Assembly (NCBI GenBank): GCA_025677825.1
Contig: JAIXMO010000077.1
Location: 1 to 64,000, forward strand
DNA length: 64,000 bases
From: Helicostylum pulchrum
Lineage: Eukaryota; Mucoromycota; Mucoromycetes; Mucorales; Mucoraceae
Direction: 5' to 3'
Shown here: positions 57,361-64,000 of the stretch, piece after piece
Position numbering within the stretch: the stretch's first letter is position 1
Layout: each line of letters opens with the position of its first letter
Notes under the pieces: generated by a model
What the model saw: the letters and a program-made list of their open reading frames with translations, nothing else
What the model was told of the DNA's origin: nothing
Databases searched by the model: none
Made by a program: the position numbers and the translations under genes

Positions 57361-57430
57361 CGGCCACCCACTTGGCAATCATTGGTTATGATAGCACTCG
57401 TGTAACTAAGTTTTGAGCTATTTAAACAAT
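57361..57430 (+). repeat. Diverged direct repeat, copy 2
   Basis: CGGCCACCCACTTGGCAATC, then ATTGGTTATG...GTGTAACTAAGTTTTGA. Same orientation as copy 1, 690 bp apart. Confidence 0.6.
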
Positions 57431-57669
57431 GCCTTCTATTTGAATATGTTTTTTTTTCTTCGTTTGCAATGATTTAGACTTTACAGTAAATAAGATATTT
57501 GCTTGATTAAAAGAAGAGTATTTTATTTTATAAAACTAGAAAGAAAAAGAAAAAAAAAAAGATAAAAGAATATGGGTGGGAGTATTTTTTTGGTTTATAA
57601 ACTGGAATTTTTAACTTTTTTTTTATATAAAGCACTTTGGGCATAATATTTATAGAGTTGGTATTTGAT

Positions 57670-57987
57670 TTATATGGCAGAGACGTCCATACCTAATTCA
57701 GATGCACGTAGTTTGAGATAAGTATACATTTTATATTGGAGTGCAAATAAAGGAGAATCGGTTGGAGCTTCAGAAAGATAAGATTGAACGTCAACAATTA
57801 ATTTCAATAGACTGTCGTCAACATAAGGTTCCTCTTGTTGTTCACAGTCATAATAATCGGCTTCGGTTACTGCATCGGTCATTTCTTGATCATATTCGTT
57901 AAAATAATCTTCTTCAGCTTCATATTCTTCAATTGAAAATTGAGGTAATATGCTGTACTCTTGTTGTTGTTCGTTAATTGTGGTCAT
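57670..57987 (-). CDS. Small acidic protein, 105 residues
   Basis: An intronless frame from ATG 57987 to a stop at 57670. The first 60 residues are strongly acidic and Tyr/Gln-rich (SIEEYEAEEDYFNEYDQEM). The rest is predicted helical (DSLLKLIVDVQSYLSE, LQYKMYTYLKLRASELG). No TM, signal or known domain is seen. Codon pattern and the ordered acidic-to-helical structure suggest a real gene. I do not recognise it. It lies head-to-tail with the tetraspan gene. Confidence 0.5.
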   Translation of the reverse strand: MTTINEQQQEYSILPQFSIEEYEAEEDYFNEYDQEMTDAVTEADYYDCEQQEEPYVDDSLLKLIVDVQSYLSEAPTDSPLFALQYKMYTYLKLRASELGMDVSAI

Positions 57988-58313
57988 TAGATATTTTTTG
58001 GTGTGTAGAAGGAGTGTAAAGTACGTTTTTTTAGTTGACAGTAAGAAGAAAAAAAAATCAATTGAGAGAGGCGACTCTTAAATAAGTTAATAAAATTCCG
58101 TTATTCGTTATAAATAAGAGACCTCCACCAAATGATTCCAGTTGCTAAGAAAAGAAAAAAAAAAAAAAAAAAAAAAAAGAGTGATAAAAGGATAAAAAAA
58201 GAAAAAAAGAAGCCAGGGTAACTCTTTGTATTCAATTTTTATTATTAGGGCGTGCTACAATCGGATGCCCTCACGTGTCTTTATTTAATATATACACCAC
58301 AACTTTTTCGTTA
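57988..58313. other. Intergenic region upstream of the small acidic gene
   Basis: 326 bp with a 24-A run near 58154. Carries the leader of the acidic gene and the 3' flank of the tetraspan gene. Nothing else seen. Confidence 0.5.
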
Positions 58314-59280
58314 CTAGTAAACTGACATTTTTGATGTCTCTGGGAAATCATCCATATCACGAAGTTTATGATGCTGAGCAGCACGTCCACCGCCTGAAGA
58401 TTTAAGTCTACAAGCATAAGCATTTATAGTTGATGCAAAATAAATCTAAATGAACCTATATTTAGTACTTTTTTTTTATCGTCCAAGTTTATAATTAGCA
58501 ACTTTACCTGTAAAAAGTTACCAATAAGAATAATAATTCCGCTGACAATTAAAAGTTGCTTAGTTGCTGCTGCACAATCATCTCTATGAAGGTTACTTGT
58601 TCCATTAGGTAAAGTAACGGGTGAGTAATACGGTGAGCTGTTACTATTTGACATTTCAGTTAAATATTGCTGACATCCTGTCACTATAGTACTTTGTTTC
58701 ACCATCATGGCAATCCAAATACCAATAGACGAGACTAATAATAACACGGACATTATCCAATAAAGGAATCTAAATATATTAACCATGCCTCTATTTTGCT
58801 ATATTGATATAAGTAAATAAAAAATATCGAGGTTTTTTTTTTCTATTTTACTTACTGTAATACCACCAACCACACCAAAGAGTGAGCTTATGGCGTAGAC
58901 TCCGACCACAGAGACTGACGTCCAGAACACCGCTAAGGAAGCTGATAGATCCTGTTGCGGGAAACTATTGACAACTACAGAAATAGTTTTATAAGCTTAC
59001 AGTTCCTAAAAAAAAAAGATTTTTTTTTTTTATATATAAAATAATATACCATTCCTCGCTGTTATTAACCAGATAAATATTCCTAAGTAAAAAGCCTACT
59101 TTATTTTTATCAGTAAACTTTCCTTTTTTTTTTTAAAAAACTTACCGATGAAATGACGGCAATCACAGTAACTCCAGTTCTAAAAGTTAATTTAGTTTCT
59201 TTTTTTATTGTCTGGATCCTTTTTTTTTCTTTCTTTCATTACCTTAATGGAATACAAAAGCAACAGTTATTAAGGCCCAT
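58314..59280 (-). CDS. Tetraspan membrane protein
   Basis: Six exons, 59280-59243, 59179-59146, 59095-59050, 58974-58856, 58798-58508 and 58445-58314, encode 219 residues. The protein starts MGLNNCCFCIPLRTGV; the Cys cluster is a likely palmitoylation site. Four hydrophobic segments follow: TVIAVISSAFYLGIFIWLI, VFWTSVSVVGVYAISSLFGV, FLYWIMSVLLLVSSIGIWIA and LLIVSGIIILIGNFLQIYFA. Between TM3 and TM4 is a 50-residue loop with two Cys and Asn-rich glycosylation-type sites. The tail is short and charged. Similar 'NCCxCIPLR' four-TM proteins occur in Mucoromycota, by recollection. Several exons are under 50 nt, but all junctions keep frame. Confidence 0.75.
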
Positions 59281-60906
59281 ATTTTCGTTTTTATTTGATA
59301 ATTTCAAGTACGGAAGAAGAAAAAAAAAAAGAAAAAGAGAAAAACAAATAAAGTGATCTTAGTTGATTTTAACTTGAAATCAAAACTTTCTGCAATGTGT
59401 AACATGGATAAAAATAAACATAAAAAAAAACTCTTGGAAAAAAAGAAAAAGAGAAGGGTTTTATTAGTTGCCACTATTTTTTTTTATAAGCAAATATGAA
59501 GGCTTGGCCTCTGTGAAAGGCTTTAGTAAAAAGAGAAAGTGTAATAAGTTTCTTGATTACTGGTAGAAGATCTGTATTGTACAGTACAAAGGTTCGGGTG
59601 TTCCGCCAAAAACGGAACCCGAAAACCGAATCAAATTGCATCATTTTACTACTGTACACACTCCAAGGAATCGCAACTACCTGTTGTACCTACGGGCCGG
59701 ACGATGTTGTACTACTCCTTTGTTATTGTTTATTTCTCAATGTAAAATTACACTTTAGCGAATGATATCAAAGTACGGGGTTTTGAAACTCTTTTTTGAA
59801 ATTATGTGAAGCGATACAAAAAAAAACAGAAGTGCAGAATATTTAAAACGTCAAATATGATCATTTGGAACTTCGTCTATTGAATGCATCTAACTATTAC
59901 TAAAAGATTTCATTCTAAACCGAGAAAAAATGATTGATCAATTGACAAAATCCGAGCGATTGTGATTGATTTAATATGGAGGGCGATGTACTTGGCTTTT
60001 AAAAATGGAATCTGTCTCTAACGCTTTGACTATATTTTATTGCGAGTGCCATTTGTAACACGAAAAAAAGTTGTAGAAGCTTGTTTGAACGTAAGAGAAA
60101 TATATTTATTGAGAAAAAATTGTAGCTGACAATCATGCGCCATTTATGGCTACACTGTTTATCCGTACTAATTTCATATGTAGTATTATTTTTTTTTCCT
60201 GTAATGTGCTCATAAAAAAAGCGTAAATTTTTTTTTTTCAGGGGCAAAAAAAAGAAATTTATACTGAAAGTACCTGGACCACTTTTTTTTTTTTTTTTTC
60301 AAAAGGGAAAAGAAAGATATCACCGTTTTTATTTCAACCGCTGTGTAGTTATATCTTTATTTTATTTTTCGTAGCAAATCTACTTGATGTATGCCCTTAC
60401 CTCAATTAAAAAAGAAGGTTCGATCGTTTCCAGGCGGTAGATAACGTAATTAAATTTAATAACAAAAAGCTTGTAGTAGGATGAATTTTAAACAAAATCT
60501 TTCTTTTTTAACTCGTTAAAAGTATTTATTTTCTTATATTTTTTGTATCAAAAAGATAATAAAAAAAAAGTAACCAAGTAGAGAGTATCCTAATTCCACT
60601 CTTTTTTTTAAAGAGAGAGAAAGACCTCGTCTTTCTCTTGTAAACACAAGCCCCAGTTCATGCAAAAAAATAAATAATGATATTGTAACGTCATATAATG
60701 GATATTAAATTGTAATTTACGTTCAGAGTAAATAAGACCCACCTTTTTTTTTCTCGGTGCGGATCGACCACCTATAAATAACACATGGTTTTGATTTTCC
60801 GCTTAGTGACAGAAAAATTTGTCAAATTCATCAAAAAAAAATTATTCGAATTAGCTTCCTTCTTCTTATTCTAATTATCACAAACTGAGATAAAAGAAAA
60901 GGAAAA
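59281..60906. other. Long intergenic region between divergent membrane-protein genes
   Basis: About 1.6 kb, AT-rich, with several 10-19 base homopolymers. Open stretches at 59474-59765 and 59999-60247 show no family features. No gene, RNA or repeat is supported. Confidence 0.5.
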
Positions 60907-62335
60907 ATGTCTATACAAGAGTTCACTAAACGTCAAGATGATAGTGGTTACGACTATACTGATCCCGAAAATAACGAAAACGTAGATGATACAATTACTG
61001 ATGACACAAACATGGACGATACAAATACTGGTGATTCGAGTACTGATGATTCTAATACTACTGATGAACCCAGTGCTGAAGGCTCAGCCACTGAGGACAA
61101 TGAAGGTGATTATGAAGATGACGGCGAATACGATGGCGAAGACGACGGCGAAGACGACGGCGAAGATAATGGTGATTACGACGAAGACTATGATGAAGAC
61201 TACGATGAAGACTACGATGATAATAATGGTGAAGATGGTATGTAATAACTGAAAATATTTGTACAGGTCCTTTCTTTCTTTCTTTTTTTTTGAAGTTCCC
61301 GGGCTGTTTCGATGTATGACAGTCTTGAACTTTAAAATTGATTTAATAATAATCAACACTGATGGTCCAAGTCCATTTTCTGAATACAAACAGGCAATAG
61401 CCATCAAGACAAATATATTTTGTCTAAACTAAAAAAAATTGACACGTGTGTAGCTTGCGGTTTGTCTCTAAATCAGAAAGTGGAGGTTCATTTTAATAAA
61501 ACTCAGTGCACTTATAATTTATTGCCCAGAACAAAAAAAAAAAAAAAAAAGAAGAAGCGACCTTTATGTAATGATAGAATAGTCTAACTTAAATATATTT
61601 TTAGATGGAGATTACGATGAAAGTACTACCACATACAGTAAATATTTATAATACTTTTTTTTATATATACTTTTTCACTGACTCTTCATTGTTTTTAGCT
61701 GACGAAAACTACACAATTACCTCTGATCATCCTACTGAAACAGGTATGACAAAAAAAAATAATGTTACAGAATTCTTTTTCTGGAATTTGGCCCAAAAAA
61801 AAAAGAGAGCTACTATGTAGTTATTTATATTATCATATTCACGGACTTTTTGCCTCATTTAGATAGTTTGGCTGATACCACTACATATTACGAACCTACA
61901 ACAACTACCGATTCACTTACTGATACCTGGGTACCTACCCAAACTCCAATTGACCCCATTATCACCAGTACATCTACTATAGCTTCTATAACAAGCACCC
62001 TTACAACTCCTTCACCTACAATAGACAGTGGTGTTACAGAAAATGCTAGTGAAGGTGGCTTAAGTGATAAAAACAAGGCTATTATTGGTGGCGTTGTAGG
62101 TGGCATCGGTGGTGCTGCTCTTCTTGGGTTTATTGCCTTCTTGCTTGTCAGTCGCTGGAAAAGAAATAAGAAAGCAAGTGATAGAGAAAGTTTTCACCCT
62201 CAAGCAGACGATAATGTTAGTGTGCACTCACCCCAGATGTCTGGACATCATGACAGTGCCGATTATAGTTACTACAACACTGCTACAAACCATAGTGCTG
62301 ATAGAATCATTCCAAACGATACACCTCGTTATTAA
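60907..62335 (+). CDS. Acidic/mucin-like single-pass membrane protein
   Basis: Four exons, 60907-61237, 61605-61637, 61699-61743 and 61863-62335, encode 293 residues. Residues 1-110 are very rich in Asp, Glu and Gly with DYDED-type repeats (from a GAYGAY-type DNA repeat). A Thr/Ser/Pro-rich stretch follows (TTTYYEPTTTTDS, TSTSTIASITSTLTTPSP), typical of O-glycosylation. Then comes a Gly-rich TM helix (about residues 205-229, AIIGGVVGGIGGAALLGFIAFL) and a short basic tail (SRWKRNKK). The TM resembles the SKG6/AXL2-type fungal segment. No signal peptide is visible. The N-terminus MSIQEFTKRQDDSG contains a KR pair like a Kex2 site, so an upstream signal exon may be missing. Confidence 0.65.
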
Positions 62336-64000
62336 TTATAGACTTTTCCTTTTCTCTTTATCTCATACATTTATATCTTAATTACTGTTCAATTAATAAT
62401 ACTATACAACATTTTAAATTTCTTACATTTCTATACATTTTAACATGAATAAATTGTTCATTTTTGTGTTACTTGTTAAAAACAGTATTTCGTCTTTAAC
62501 CTAGACTTAAAAGATCCTTTTTTTTACAGGCAATCGTTATTGATAAAAGCATAATGATTATAGGGGTACTGTATATTGATTTTAAGTCTCGAGTGAAACT
62601 CACCCATCTCATGACGAACCTTGAATTCGCACGTATTTATGCTTACGAATCATTAAATACGTAGCCACAACTAATCAGAGTATGAATTTAGCCCATCGTT
62701 TCTTACGATTAACTAAGTAATAAGTTTGTACAGTCGATAGAATAAATTTGATATTAACAAGTTCACTTATCCATAAGGAAAGTTTATACAATATAATAAA
62801 GTGCCAGTTATATGTAGAAAAAGAAGAAAAAAAGGGGACGCGTAACTAGGTAGAAATAGACTTCGTACCATCTTAACAATAGCTAAAAAAAAAACTTCGA
62901 TATATTATCATAGGATTTAAAGTACGGTAAAATGAAGGGACGTTCGTTACTCCCCCTGTAATAATTTTTTTTTTAATAAAATGAATCGTAACTGATATAT
63001 TAACATACACGGTTAGCTTTTTGTTAGAGCGGCGTATCTTATAAACTATGGAGTAGACGTGGATTTTTCGTTAACGTAGTATTTAATTAACGGTATAGCA
63101 GGCAAAAAAAAATCTATACCTAAATTGTTACAACGCAACGTAGGCACAAATAGGTAACGGTTCGAATATCATTTAACGTCAAATAGTAAAGTATATGTTT
63201 AATGTTTTAAGTTTAATACATTAAACTAATAATTGACGGTCTATTAAAAAAAAAAGAAAGAGATAGATACTTTTTATTACATTCAATAGTTCAAGTAAAT
63301 TTATTAGAACTATAAAGGAGTCAATTATCACATATTGTAAGGATGAAGCAAGGGATGAAAAAGAAGGAGGTATCTTCTACTAGGTAAAAATCCGTCTCTT
63401 CTTTTTTCTGCTATTATTGTACTCGACAAATTGGTAATTCAATAATTACATTACCTTGTAAATTGAATATTCTTACTGCATTTAATAATTCTATTAAATT
63501 AAATTAGTATGGCAAATAGTATAGGCAAATATCTCTAAATTCAAAAGATAATGCAAACTTTGCTAAGATCCAGCGTAATAATAAATATACACACGAACTA
63601 TTTCTCTTTCTTTAACTGTCAATAATGTAGTTTCATAAATCCTGCATGGTTGCAGCGCTAAATAATAAGATTTGATAGACCTTGAGAGGTTCAGGGATAT
63701 AGCATAATGCACGAGTGAATAACCCTTCATCTTATTCATGTATATGATTAGGAGCCATTTTTGAAACCTTCTTGCGTAAGTCTGAATTTCCGTAATAATT
63801 CTTGGAGTTAATCGTCAGATAGTTATTAAACATTAAAATTTCGCTCGCAAAGTTAAGTCGGGAAATAGAAGCTTGAGGTTTGGATTGCGTTACGAAAGAT
63901 AAAACTTATGTAGAGTCGACATAATTCACTTTTTTTAATGTAAAAAAAAAAATCAGATTTGCCTTTTAATAATAGCGTATTACTTTTAACGTAACAAAAA
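62336..64000. other. Intergenic tail of the window
   Basis: About 1.7 kb of AT-rich sequence without homopolymers over about 12 bases. I see no gene, tRNA or repeat I can support. A GGTTCGAAT near 63158 recalls a tRNA T-loop but has no flanking stems. Confidence 0.45.

Larger units (their letters stand above)
56577..57669. other. Intergenic region with a diverged direct repeat
   Basis: About 1.1 kb. Contains A/T runs and two related 70-bp blocks (listed separately). A 73-codon open stretch at 57121-57342 has no family features. No gene supported. Confidence 0.5.

Noticed and set aside
60986..61407. Met/Thr- and Ile/Val-rich frames around the acidic repeat
   Set aside because: Out-of-frame and antisense readings of the GAYGAY repeat.
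63140..63175. Possible tRNA T-loop GGTTCGAAT
   Set aside because: No complementary T stem, anticodon arm or acceptor stem can be drawn around it.

Overview
The window is nuclear DNA of a filamentous fungus, most probably Mucoromycota (Mucorales-like). It is very AT-rich and full of A/T homopolymers, the longest reaching 43-50 bases. Genes are split by many short GT-AG introns with TACTAAC-like branch sites. The gene set is eukaryotic and fungal: SAGA subunit Sgf73, a fungal-type GATA factor, Utp13, Vps39, Sip3/Lam-type BAR-PH protein and Tps2. I joined exons by hand so that frame and family similarity are both kept. Most coordinates below are therefore start-to-stop spans with the exons given in the evidence.

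Layout. 1-13.6 kb is gene-dense: a small mitochondrial-type protein cut by the left edge, a JTB-like membrane protein, an alpha/beta hydrolase, a tail-anchored Pex26-like protein, a large Sip3/Lam-like membrane-contact protein and Utp13. 13.6-16.4 kb is degraded sequence with weak protein relics. 16.4-27.8 kb holds a GATA factor, an ataxin-7/Sgf73 homologue with a C-terminal polyglutamine tract, and a P5-type ATPase with a cysteine-rich N-terminus. 28.1-31.7 kb is bounded by inverted repeats. It contains a gene with a PD-(D/E)XK-like motif order, a 109-bp tandem repeat, a 23-bp degenerate repeat and a frameshifted transposase relic. 32.7-44.9 kb holds an M16 metallopeptidase (with an apparent 2-nt microexon), Tps2, a tiny cysteine/histidine protein and Vps39.

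46.4-49.0 kb has a bHLH factor and two tandem membrane proteins with PPxY tails. 50.5-62.3 kb holds mitochondrial uL4m, a Ded1-type DEAD-box helicase with three RanBP2 zinc fingers and a WG-repeat tail, a predicted pseudokinase, a small acidic protein, a tetraspan protein and an acidic/mucin-like membrane protein. The last 1.7 kb shows nothing recognisable.

Most genes are housekeeping and are not functionally linked. Related themes are organelle contact and trafficking (Lam, Pex26-like, Vps39, PPxY proteins) and RNA biology (Utp13, uL4m, DEAD helicase). The best candidates for new biology are the WG-repeat helicase, the microexon, the pseudokinase, the divergent P5 ATPase and the inverted-repeat element carrying a nuclease-like gene. 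No computation or database search was run; family names come from recognised motifs.
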